Assembly: GCF_901000735.1 (NCBI RefSeq)
Contig: NC_081551.1
Location: 18,256,545-18,320,544, forward strand
Direction of reading: 5' to 3'
Length of the DNA stretch: 64,000 bases
DNA from: Corylus avellana
Lineage: Eukaryota; Streptophyta; Magnoliopsida; Fagales; Betulaceae
Position numbers and translations under genes: made by a program. Shown here piece by piece: positions 1 through 11,800 of this stretch. The notes beneath the pieces are model-generated. The model was given only the letters and a program-made list of their open reading frames with translations, was not told where the DNA came from and did not search any database. The first letter of the stretch is position 1. Every line of letters starts with the position of its first letter.

Positions 1-90
1 AAGCCACTGAGAGGAAAGAGTATTTAAATGGAAAAGTGAGTAGAACTGAAGATTTGGGAATTAGAAGACTTGAGAAGCAAAATGTGTTAC

Positions 91-1768
91 CTACTGTGAG
101 GATCTTCGAGTTCCTTCTTCACCTCTTCGGGCAGACCAGCCAATCTGAAAAAATAGAAGGAAAAAAAATCTATGAGCAATACAGTAGAATATAGATTAAA
201 TATATTTCTTAATGACATGTATTTAAGAGCACAAAAAATGAATATGGAATATTTTAAAGCTTATACCTAGGAGAAAGACGTAAAAGATTCCGACGCAATG
301 AAGGAAATCCTGGAACCTACAGTGCAATAGAGGTTAAACTCAAACAAGCAACACAATAATCTCAAAAACTGTACAGTCTTGAATTCTATATAGACAAAGA
401 TATAGAAGTTCTCCAATTAAAACAGACAAAATGCATTTCAGAGCATATGCTTTTATTTCTCATTACATTGTTCATCAAATTTCAATTAAGTCCAAAGGAG
501 ATACCCATCATACATTCTCCAAACATTTGTATTGAGACATGCATTCACGAAAAGCTAACGAACATCTCCATTTCCACAAAGCTCTCTTAATCAAGTATAG
601 AAATCCAAGTCATTACACTTGATAAGTTGATCTCTTAACCTAATTATCTAAACTACGGCACAAAAATAGCTAGTTTCACACCAAATTTCCAATCAAAGAA
701 GGCTGTTGATTCCAATTAAGCAATGCACAATATAAAAAGGCGTTTTAGATAATACAAACGTGTAACATATCATATTGATATGGATATCTTTGTCCCTCCA
801 AAACAACACACTATAATTGATTGTGGCTCAGAATGGATTCAATGTCCTAATTGCAAACGCTAATTACTTGAACACCATGGTCTAAATAGACTACTTAACA
901 GCTGTATATAAATAGATAATAAAAATATAGTAACATCAACAATAAACTTATACATGAGACCATCCCATACATCAGTAATGGATAGAATTCCCAGCCCGTT
1001 GGGTCCGAACCCTTCTTCGATCTTCATCGACAAGTCAATGCTCTTGTCCTGTAACAATCAATTCCAAATATTTTATCAAACACATCACACATGACACAAA
1101 TTTCAACTTCATAAAGTGAAGTCCAAAAAATACAAGCATCGACCTGTTCAATTCCAAAAACATGTATGTATGTGTGGTTACACCACCCAATAACTTTTTT
1201 ATTAGAATAATTATTTATTAAATCCAACGTTGGATTAAATATCTTTCCCACAACCATCATGCTGGCCAAAAGTCAAGGTGATCAGACATTAAGAACTATA
1301 TTATCTATAAAGTGCTCAAAATTATACTTCCGTGTATTCTCAATTATACTTGAACCCAACACATATATAGGCTGAAATGGAAGTATGAGAACGATTTAAA
1401 TCCAATTTTTAATGTCGTTTTGGTTTCAATGACCAAAAAGTCAACTCAACCCAATCTTATTTGGCTGAATTAACATGAGTGGTGCACTTTCTCGCAGTAC
1501 CAAACAGCAAAACGCGAAAGGCGACAGGCAACAACATTATTAGTAAGAGTCTCATCGACCAAACAGAGCCCAAGAGGGAACGCTTACCTTGAGCTCTGAG
1601 TACGATATGGTGACGGTTCTGAGAGTAGGAAAGGCGGTTTGGGCTGAGCACGTCATATTCCGAGACGTGGTCGGGCGGGAACAGCGGCGACTGGAAGGTG
1701 ACGGAGAGGGAAAACCGGCGGGAACGATAAGAGGTTTTATCGAGGGAGCGTGAGAGGTTCCAACGCAT
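91..1768 (-). CDS. 2-oxoglutarate/Fe(II)-dependent oxygenase-like protein, 5' exons only (partial)
   Basis: Four coding exons are visible on the minus strand: 1768-1588, 1048-971, 316-267 and 144-91. The gene continues past the left edge. The peptide contains VSEYDVLSPNRLSYSQ, then EEGFGPNGLGILSITD, VPGFPSLRRNLLRLSPR and LAGLPEEVKKELEDPHSR. This is the N-terminal region of a plant 2OG-Fe(II) oxygenase (isopenicillin-N-synthase-like) family; the HxD...H iron ligands would lie downstream and are not in the window. Introns 2 and 3 keep the frame. Intron 1 has good GT and AG sites (CAAG|GTAAG and TTACAG|GAC), but joining them adds one base and brings a stop within five codons, so the exon 1-2 join is uncertain. 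An ATG at 1768 is chosen; an upstream in-frame ATG at 1852 is possible. The substrate is unknown. Confidence 0.6.
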
Positions 1769-2059
1769 TGGGTGTGTCACTTCAAATTTTAGAGAATAAA
1801 GAGCACGGCACATGTGCGTGACATTGCGTGCCTTTTTAGAATCCCCGTACAAAGTGATCGGAGAAAAAAGTACACCCCCGTTTTTTCCATAATTGAAATG
1901 ATATCTGTTTTCAAATAGGGTTGCCTTTTTTTAGTGCCCTTTTAAAAGGTTAAATTGTAATTTTACATTTGAGTTTAACCTTTTAAATTGTTGGTTCAAC
2001 TTTAAAAATGATTAAATTACACGATAAGATAAAATCTTAGTTAGCAATCACTCTCTAAG

Positions 2060-2436
2060 AGTCGGATCAGGATCTCCTCAAATTTCTTTTAAATTTGAGA
2101 TTATCTTATTATTAAATCATAACTATACTTTACATTTAACAATCAACAACGTGCCAACTGTCACACAAAATAAATACTAAAGTTATTGAAGATTTATTTT
2201 CTCTCTCTAAGTCATTGAAGCATAAAATAATTTTCACCTATGATCAGGAGGATACAAGAAGAATATCAGGAGAGCACCTAATATTTTTTTAAAAGTTTTA
2301 TTAACTTTAGCGTTTATTTTGTGTGACAATTAGCATATTATGAATTATTAGATATAAAGCATGCCTTTGATTTAATAATAATAGAATCTCAAATTTGAAA
2401 GAAATTTGAGCCTTTTGAAGGATCTTAATCCGAGCT
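2060..2436. mobile_element. MITE-like element with ~130-bp imperfect terminal inverted repeats
   Basis: The left arm begins near 2061 (GTCGGATCAGGATCTCC, then a run of TCAAATTTCTTTTAAATTTG). The reverse complement of the right end (2436 backwards) reads CTCGGATTAAGATCC followed by the same CAAATTTCTTTCAAATTTG run. Pairing continues inward through ATTATTAAATCA and TGTCACACAAAATAAA. There is no coding capacity. The size and long arms fit a miniature inverted-repeat transposable element; the superfamily is not assigned because no clear target-site duplication was found. Confidence 0.6.
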
Positions 2437-2818
2437 GGTCCTTATGCTACTCGGGCTTTTAACGAAAAATTATGAGATATAAGCTTGTAGTCACATCCAA
2501 GCCAATGCTTTCATCAACACATTTACATATCATTTAAGTCAACACCAATTAACTTTGTCACGTTATTTAAAAATTGTAAAATTGGTTAACGTAGTTTGAC
2601 ATTCAGACAAATCACTCTATAGGGTTCAAAAATGAAGAAATAACTTCATGTGGTATGCGTGTGTACCCAATAAATCTTTTTGTACAAATTTTGAATTTCT
2701 TTTTTGCTAAATTAACTATGAAATTGTGGGTTGGGGTGGTCAACTACCACAAAACTACATGGAGTGGCCGACCACACCATGACTATGTACTATGCGGGTG
2801 GTTGAATCACCCCCTAAG

Positions 2819-3306
2819 GCTAGAGTGGGTTGTTGTGATTGGACTTCGCCAAATCATAATAGAGTAACCCCCACCTCATGACCTCTCAAACCAAACCCAA
2901 CTCTACAATCTCTCGAAAACTCCGAGACATGGTCCTCAATACTAAACTGGCAAGTGGGAACCTTTGGATGGCAGTGGGCTAGAGTGGGTCGTTGTGATTG
3001 GACTTCGCCAAACCACAATAGAGTAAACCCCACCTCATGACCTCTCAAACCAAACCCAACTCTACAATCTCTTGAAAACTCCGAGTCATGGCCTTGAAAT
3101 TCAATACTAAACTGGAGAGTGAGAACCTTTGGGTGGCAATGGGCTAGAGTGGGTCGTTGTGATTGGACTTCGCCGAACCACAATCGAGTAACCCCCACCT
3201 CATGATCTCTCAAACTAAACCCAACTCTACAATCTCTCGAAAACTCCAAGTCATGGCCTTGAAATTCAGTACTAAACTGACCATTGGGAACCTTTGGGTA
3301 GCAATG
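2819..3306. repeat. Three-copy tandem repeat, unit ~158-165 bp
   Basis: Units begin at 2819, 2977 and 3142, each with GGCTAGAGTGGGT followed by GTTGTGATTGGACTTCGCC. They end with GGGAACCTTTGG and a GGCAATGG-like tail. Copies differ by point changes and one ~7-bp indel. The minus strand reads through all units as a repetitive frame with HCHPKV and FSRDCRVGF in each unit. It matches no protein I know and follows from the repeat itself. GTGGCC/GGCCACC motifs flank the array, so it is probably part of a degenerate transposon. Confidence 0.75.
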
Positions 3307-3587
3307 GTCAACGGTGGCCAAGCTGGCAGGTCTACCATTGAGACATTAGTGAAGGGTGGAAGTCGAAACATACCTTGTAGTGGGGCTATCTCTATTGTCC
3401 ATGGCAAGTGAGTTAACCTTCCATTTGGACATTATAGACTGCGAGGTCATGAGGATGAAGATGAAGATGATACATTGTCAAATGTAGTTGTGGACATTGA
3501 ACCCTAATGAGTACATCAACATGGTGCGGTGCAAAGTTTTAAACTCGTATCTTTAGAATCGGACAAATGTGAATAGTTATTGGAAGT

Positions 3588-3695
3588 GTTCGACCACCCC
3601 CTCTAGCCAATAATGTGGGTGGCCAAACCATTCCATAGCAATGAAGTGGTCAACCATCCTTTTAATTATGGGGTGGCTGATTATCCCGATCCGAA
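3588..3695. repeat. GGTGGCC/GGCCACC-rich degenerate repeat
   Basis: Short inverted runs such as CGACCACCCCCTCTAGCC and GTGGGTGGCCAAACCA occur here and again near 2745-2830, 19680-19980 and 42955-43085. They are remnants of one dispersed repeat family. No ends or target-site duplication are recognisable at this locus. Confidence 0.4.
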
Positions 3696-3900
3696 ACCTT
3701 TTTTTTTTTTTTTGGGGGTAACTTCATAGGGACTACCCTAAAAAACATTATTGAAATTTATACGAAATAATTTATTTATTACAACGACATACCACAAAAA
3801 AATATTTATTTATTTTTCATCGACATGCCACAAAACTACGCGCGGGGTGCTAAAGACTGCCGTTGTAAACGTTACCTTCTCTCCCTCCTGTAAAACTCCA

Positions 3901-6900
3901 ATGGCCTGGACTTGCAATCTTCACCTCTCTCACAAAATCCCATTCTCACTCGCTTCTTCGCGCTTCATCTCCGAAGCTTCTCACGCTTTTTCCAAGTCTT
4001 TTACGACACCGTTTCCATCGCGTTCTAGTACCACTCACACTTCGATAAAATCAAATTCCCCCACTCTTTCAGTATCTGCCACTGGCACCTTCACCTGGGA
4101 CGACGTCGTCCGGATTTCTCAACCGGAAATCCTTCCAGACGATTCTTCGGATCTCACAGGCTTCTTCGAGAAGATCAGAATCTGCAATCGCGGATCAGTT
4201 AAGCCCCTCTTCTCCTCTGTTTGGTTCCCCAGAAAGTCAAAGCGAAAGAAAGTAACAAGCATTTTGGCCCAGTTTTTGAGTTCCGAGCAACCAAACAGAT
4301 CGTTTTTTTTTTTAAAAAAAAAATTTTCCTTCAAACGCCCGAGCAGTGCGTCTCATTTATCTTTGAAATCGCGTGCAGGAAAAGCAATCCGAGTTCCTTC
4401 CGTTCGCAATCGACGATCAAGTCGTTGGTTATATTCATAATGGGTAAGAATTAGAATGAAAATTCCTTTATTGGTTAACTTCTTTAAGAATTGAATTGCT
4501 CCGTCAGTTGAGTCGCATTGCTGAATCGGTTTTGTTTGTACTTCTCAAATTTGTGCAGTTTCGCTAGCCATTTAAGGAAGTTCCAAGATGTGTTTGTTTT
4601 CCCTCAAGACAGTTCTTGCGGTGGCCATGTGAGCTTACACCCAATGCTGAGCACACCAGAGGAAAGGACCAGTGCGGTTGGAGATGTGGTCAAATGCTTA
4701 GGAGAAGAACTGATTCCAGGTATACGGAACGAGGTACTAGTCATGATTATGCGATGAACTGATTCCCTTTTGTTAATTTTTTACTGTCCAATATGTAATT
4801 GAGAGTGCTGGCACTGTGAGTTTAAACTAAATTGCAGAAAATGTATAATTTGGAAGTTCGATTTTAAAAGATTGCGATTTTTTTCAGCTTTTTTAAAAGC
4901 TGTGATTTCGCTATTTTTGAATGGCACGTTTTGAAATCGAAAATCCAAACAGATCTGAAACTCTTTGTAGCCTGGTAGTAGCGAAGTAAGACCTTTGTTC
5001 TATTGGCTAACTATAGATTTTACTGATTTCAATCAGCTATACCCCGTGGCATCGTCCTTTGGTGCGCCCATATTTTTTTCGCTTGAACGTGCTGCTGCTC
5101 CTTACTTTGGAATAAAGGTGTGTTTTATGCCATTGTGAGATCGCTCTTCTCTTGAGACACATTTCACACTGGTGTTTGTAGTCCTAGCTTTTGAGATTGT
5201 GTGTCAAATCTGTTTAGGCTCTTGCAACTTGATTTGGTTCGAAATTCTCGCTTTTTTGAAAAGATGTGCATTTCTTTAGGTTGTATGCTATCAATTGAAA
5301 AGCAAACTCAATGGTCAGTACTTGGCATCTTTCTGATGCTCTTCTAGTACGTTTCAGTAACATGCGATAATCGTAGATTTTTCACCTTTAGACTCAACCA
5401 TCTTTCCCTATGTTGATTTTATTTTATTTTATTTTTCACTATCTGCTAATGAGTAACAATCTTACCAAAAATTAGTGAAAAAGATTGTTACACATATCTG
5501 TGAACAAGAGCTGGAGGTGAGGTCATAGGCATAGGTTCAACCCCATAGGATAGGAGTGTCCATGAGTGCATTTACCTATAAACACAAAATTGCTTTCTGC
5601 GAATCAAAAAGTGAAGCTAATTTGCATTGTATGCTACGTGGGTTCTTGACTTCTTGATTACCTTTCGAGTGTATTATTAACTGTGTAAACATTGTAAATT
5701 AAGTACATTGTTCCAACTGGCTTTAGACTACTTGTTTAATTTTAATTTATGGACCTGAATATCACCATCATATTCCATCCATGGTTGTTCTTAGCAGTCT
5801 TTGAACACGCCAAGCAATACGTCTTGTTTTTTTCTATCTGATTGATGAACCGGACTATGTTATGATCATGTTACTGATGAATGTATGTTGGTCTTTTTTT
5901 CTCGAACGCTTTCCTGTTTATAGGCTTATGGAGTTCAAATGAATGGCTATGTTGAGAGGGATGGGCAGAAACTTTTATGGACTGGGAAGAGAAGTCAAGA
6001 GAAAGCAACTTATCCTGGGATGCTTGATCATCTTGTTGCTGGAGGACTGGTTTGTAATGACCTTATTATGATTAAAAATCTATGGCATGTGGAAATCTGT
6101 GGATTTCCTTCATGCTGTGAATTTTTGGACGTCAATTTACTTTCTTTTTTTAAATTGAAGCAGTTGAATTGAGCCAAGTAATTTATGCCCAATTTTGAAC
6201 AAAATTAACAATAACAATGAAGCTCATATAATGAAGCCAGTAGTTCATATTATGCTCATTACGAGTCTGTGCCAGCCACTAATATCATATTTACATGATG
6301 GCAATGGCAGCCTCATGGGATTGCTTGTGGGGAGAATCTTGTGAAGGAATGTGAAGAGGAAGCGGGAATTCCCAGATCCATTGCTAATGAGTAAGTTTTT
6401 GCCACTGAATTATTATTTCACGTCACCCAACTGTTGTGGATGCCCTCGATTGAGCATGGATTCTTACTCTGATTAGTTCCGAAATGCTTCTCTTACAGAG
6501 CTATACCAGTGGGTGCTGTTTCCTATATGGACATTGATGGTTACAGATATAAGAGAGATGTTCTATTTTGTTATGACTTAAAGCTTCCTGAAAGTTTTAT
6601 TCCTGAGAATCAAGGTGGGCCAAATGAAGCACAGCCTTCTTCAATGCTTTTATCAGTTCCTAACCTCAACCCTTGTCATTTTTCTCCTTCATTTATTGGT
6701 TGCATCTCAGTAATGAGTATTTATTTTCAATTGATCCTGAGTGGTTGTATTTTATCCCTTTGTAAATGGCTTGTGAGTGACAGATGGAGAGGTGGATAGC
6801 TTCAAGTTGATTCCTGTGACTCATGCAGCAAATGTCATACGGAGAACACAATTCTTCAAGCCAAATTGCTCTCTTGTCTTTATTGATTTCTTGTTTCGGC

Positions 6901-7992
6901 ACGGGTATCGCTCTTCTAAATCCTGATGCTCATTTTATTATCTTTGATCAATAGTTTGAACAATAACCTAAAAAAGAAAAAATCCTTTTCTACACACTGT
7001 CTGTACTGCTAGTGCTACCTGATAACTGTGTCAATATTGCAGCCATTGTGATTTTCTGCCTCCAACCATATACTAGTTCTGGTAACGGAGGGGTTACTTG
7101 TTGCCATCTTGCCAATTTCCACCATTAACAAATTATTGAAGTGAATTTTTCGTCCTGGTTTTCACAACTAAGCTCACCTCCTAATTGATTTGTTCCTGCA
7201 TTTTTATTAGGTACAGCTACCTTGAAAATTGTGGGGTGTTTTTAAGGTTCCTATATAAAACAAACTAATCTGACCCACTTTGGGAACTATTTGCCTGAGG
7301 AAGTCACTCTCTCCCCCTGCCCCCAACCCCCCCCAAAAAAAAGAAGAAGAAAAACCTACAAGCTTAAGGTCTATTACTAGAATTCTTTTTTCTTTTTTTT
7401 TTTGAAAGGATTACTAGAATTAGTCATTACATCATTCTGAATTTCTGGTCTAATTTCTCCCTGGAAATTCTCATGCTTATTCCGCTGGATGGAGGGCTAT
7501 AGATTTATGCTTCATATTGAATCTTATTAAAACTTGCTTATTTGCCCTTAATTATCTCATATATGAAGTTCGCTTAGGGGAGTGTGAACTTTAACATATC
7601 GTTTCTTTTCAAATCCGTAGAACCTAGGGAAAGTATGACTAAGGTTGCAAGTGCATCCCCAGTGGCCTCTTGTTATAAGTGCAAAGGCAGAAAAGAAAAA
7701 GACAGCCCCAGTGGCATCACTACCCATCATTTAATTTATGGCACTAAGTTGATAAATCTCTTCTGATTTTTCCCCTCGTTTCATCAATCTGTAGGTGTCT
7801 AAACTAGCCTTCCAGTAATCAGACCTACGACAGTTTCTTTTTGCATTACGTTTTTTTTGAGAAACACATCTATAGCATAATTATCACCATAGAATTCTGA
7901 TTATTATCTTCAAACTTCGCAGATATATGAGTCCTGAATATATTGGATATTTGGATCTGCTACAAAGTTTGAGGAGTGGGGATTGCTCCTAA
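3901..7992 (+). CDS. NUDT20: Nudix hydrolase, NUDT20/NUDT24-like, probably chloroplastic
   Basis: Nine exons (3901-4197, 4379-4443, 4559-4733, 5037-5117, 5924-6049, 6311-6390, 6499-6614, 6784-6904, 7923-7992) join in frame to 376 aa. The Ser/Thr-rich N-terminus looks like a plastid transit peptide. The N-terminal region has TFTWDDVVRISQPE and FFEKIRICNRG; then come HPMLSTPEERTSAVGD, GEELIPGIRNE and a Nudix domain with MLDHLVAGGL and KECEEEAGIP, ending HGYMSPEYIGYLDLLQSLR. The REUXEEXGU half of the Nudix box is present with K for R, but the upstream GX5EX7 half is not canonical. The family is related to yeast thiamine-pyrophosphokinase-associated Nudix proteins; relatives hydrolyse oxidised thiamine diphosphates, so that role here is inferred. 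The ATG at 3901 starts the transit peptide. The next gene is convergent. Confidence 0.9.
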
Positions 7993-8878
7993 TGATATTT
8001 TTTCACTGTATTGTTTTCCTTTCTTTCTTCCGCTTAATTTTTTAAATTTTAGCCTTCTCCTGTGAAGGTAGAAAGGAAGTGTTGTAAGAATTCAATTTTT
8101 TATTGGCAGCTTTCTCATGCTGTGGGTTTAAAGCCAAGATATTTGTGAAAATGAAGAATGTTCTAAGCTGCTACATGTCGTGTAGTGAATTAAAAGATTG
8201 TGAAATTATTTACTTAGCCATGGGGTTTGTAATTATATCAAATTGATCCCTGAGAATCAAAAGTATCTTTTAAGAGATCTTCTGGGTAAGCTATTGTTCA
8301 AATTGATCCTTACCACTAACAATTTAACAGAAACTTCACCCTTACAATCATATCACAACCAATTGTCGATTGACATGTGACTTAACTAAAGACTCGGTTT
8401 GATATAAAATTATAGTTTTATACTCAAATAAAAAAAATAAAAAAAGGAAAAAGGAAAAAATAAATACAACAGTTTGAAGGATCTGTTTTTAATTTCTTAG
8501 GTCCATATAATGATAACATATTTAGGAACGCTACGCCTGATCATATATACATGTATCATATATATTCAACATTCTCAAACAGGTTCTTCAAAGCCTAAAT
8601 TTTAGAGGAGACAGTAAATGGATGAAGAAACATTCACAATCATTTGCAAGGTCCGGCTGTAGAGAATAAGAACTCCTGGGGGCCCACGATATCACAAATT
8701 CTATAAACATAGTCGCCATCATCCTCACGGACGAATACCATACACAAAGTTGGATGCCTTTTTGCTTATGTAAAATGAACTTATTTTCGACAGCTGAAAA
8801 TATATTTCAATAGTATCCACAATCCATCTCTGTTATTGATGCAAGAAGGAGAAACTTGGAAATAACTAATGCAATCCG
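7993..8878. other. Intergenic, between two convergent genes
   Basis: This should hold the 3' UTRs of the Nudix gene (left) and the CoA-hydrolase gene (right). It is AT-rich with an A-rich stretch near 8425-8465. I see no additional gene. Confidence 0.6.
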
Positions 8879-11800
8879 TCACACTCTCAACTCCTCCACT
8901 TCTGGGTTCAATGGGCCAAAGAGCGTTTCCACTTCACTGTGATCGACTTCCTCCAAACTTGCAGGATTCCACTTTGGGTTCTGCAGAGGCATAATCAAGA
9001 AAACTTTAGAGCAAAATACAGCATATATTTGGTTAGGGCTCAAAGACAAAAAAAAAGACTGATACAGCATTAAATATTGCCAATACAAAATTGGTACTAC
9101 TTGCAGAAGAAACTAGAAGTAATAGCACCCCAAGTTCTGAAGAAGAAGATAACTAGGACGCTAAAAAGATAGTTTGCATGATATAACTAGTAACACGAGA
9201 AATCATTACTAACTTGATGTTAACATTAAACCAAGCTTACAAAACTAACATATTTCCACATTCTTCTACAGTATACAGAAAGGGACTTCAGAGGCAAATG
9301 ATATAACCTGATCCTTGTCCACCAAAACTGCCCGGACACCTTCTGCAAAATCGTTTCGTAGAGAAGACCTTAAAGCGATGCGGTATTCAGTTTTCATCAC
9401 ACTGCTTAGCTGGAAGCAACCAGATGCAGGAATACACGTTGCTTAAGTTATGCCCCACAGGAAAAGAAAACTACCAAAAAAAAACAAAAGAAAATCAAAA
9501 CTCACTGTTGACAATTCGCTGTCCTCTTTTCCATGGGCAGATGCAACTCTAGAGAAATGCTTTTGTGTTAAGCAAAGAGAAAAAGGAGCACCTTTTCCAA
9601 GACCTTGAAGAGCTTCATTAGCCCACTCCGCCACTGCCCAGGGAAAGAACGGAAATCAGAAAGCACAAAGGGGCAACATTGTGTAAGCCAAAGGTTAGAA
9701 AGTCCACTTGACATCTTGGTCTTTGGAAGAACCAAAAAGATGTATGCACATTTCATTCATCAACCAATAAAACAATTGGTACTTATAAACATACCAGCAG
9801 CTTCACTGCTAAGCTGATGCTTTTTCAGTTCTTGAATCGTCTCCTTGACTGGCTTATTTGAACCAAAGCATGAAACTATATGAGGTAACAGCAATTTCAA
9901 CTGGGACTCCGACTCAGGGTTACTGCTGTACTTCGCCAAAAGTGCTTTGATGTCTTCATGTGGGTCCTCGGAACTGAAGTACCAAATGGATATAATTTTT
10001 TTTTAGTAAGAAACCATTACATTTCGTTAAGGGACCATCTTTTGTGCAGAACAAATTTTTTCATCTATTTTAAGTTAATAAACATGAGGAAATTATATCC
10101 TGAACCACAAGGTACATGCACTATGGAGTTCATAAAAAACAAACACTTGGACTTCATATATTAATCTTATCATGTGGTTCTAGACTAACAATGAATGAAT
10201 CAAATGGCAGCAATTATAAAACTGCACTAACAAAATCCTGACTTACCAAAAGAAAAGTCATGGAGTTCTCCTCCTTTCACCAAATCAATTTCATAGAGCA
10301 AAATCAACTAAAGAGGCAAAACTTCTCTAATATATAAAGTTGCGATATGGCTGTTTATTTTAAACAATTTAAATGATCAAAATTATAAGGTAACGTGAGT
10401 TTCTAAATTAGAATTACAGAAAAGCTAAATGGATTCCACTAAAATGAAAAATAGCAATTACAGATAGAATGATGATCTGAGACATACAATGTAGTTGCCA
10501 AAAGGGCCTCCTTCAAGGGACCCAAGCTCCCGGATGGCACAAAATGTGTGCCAAGACCTACATATACTGCATCAGCGGGTGTAGAAATCCTTTTTCCAGT
10601 CATTCCAAGATATGAACCTGCAAATCATAATATAAGTTAGAAAAATGCAAAAGTCAGGAGACAATAAGTTCAGATGACATTGATGACAATGCTTCTGTAA
10701 TTCCAAATTGTTTGCCTTTGTTTTACTTATGACCACTTCCTATGAGGCCAAGCCCTTCTCGTGCTTTCTATAATTGAAAAAATGTTCAGTTCCAGTATAA
10801 GAACAAGAAAGAAATGCTTTTTGTAGCAACAAAAAGAATACCAACTGATCCTTCTCCTGGACTTTGTGCCGCTATATATGCAAACCCAACATCTGGGAAC
10901 AAGCCAATTCCATTTTCTGGCATTGCAAGAACAGTCCTCTGAAATGCATCAATACAACGATAAAAGTAAAAGACATTAGAATGCCAATACAATATAATTG
11001 GTAAAACTAAATCACCTGTCTATATGACACAAGCATACCTCAGTTATGATCCTGTAACGACCATGTCCAGATAGGCCTATTCCAAAGCCCATTGTTATGC
11101 CATCCATGAAGCTTATATATGGCTTCTTGTACTCGGAAAGTTTGCATATAAGAGAATATTCAGCAGTGAATACCTGAGAAATGCACAGCACAACAAGGCA
11201 TTAACTTCATGTAACAAAATAATAGGTCATGCACAAATGTAGGATGCAGACGCAGGACAGCACATAATAGACATGGAAGCTTATCAAGAAATGATATGCA
11301 GCCCAACTGAGACGAAAGATATTATCTGACATACACAGAAGCATCGAAGTAAACCACCAAAACTAGAAAGCATTATGAACTGGCCAAAAAAGCGGTCAGT
11401 TTTGAGGTCCCAACCCAAAAGAATGCATGTGTGGAAGGTTATATATACAAATCCAGATATGCATATGCAGAGAACAGAATATTAATCGAACTATGCTTTT
11501 CAACTTATACTGGAAAATATCAAAGCAACTAAAAGCACAGAAAATAACTCTTTATGTTTAAAGTTAAATTCAGGATCATGATATCTTTCAAATAATAGAA
11601 ACAAGAACGGAATTTTTTTCAGAGAACATAAACAAGGTCCAGAAACAAACTCCAGTATTCTGCTCAGTAAAGGATACTTGAATACAAGCTTACAGCAGGT
11701 CAGATGGTCTATACACTTTTTTCTACTAGTGATAATATATTTAAAAAGATCTAAATGAGAATGCATCAAAAATACATCTAAAGTTTTATGCAAGAGCCAC

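Noticed and set aside
2854..3321. A 155-codon repetitive protein on the minus strand
   Set aside because: The frame is created by the tandem DNA repeat; no known family, no splice or start context.
5500..5590. tRNA-derived SINE in a Nudix-gene intron (GGTTCAACCCC motif)
   Set aside because: Only a B-box-like motif is convincing; no A box at the right distance and no target duplication.
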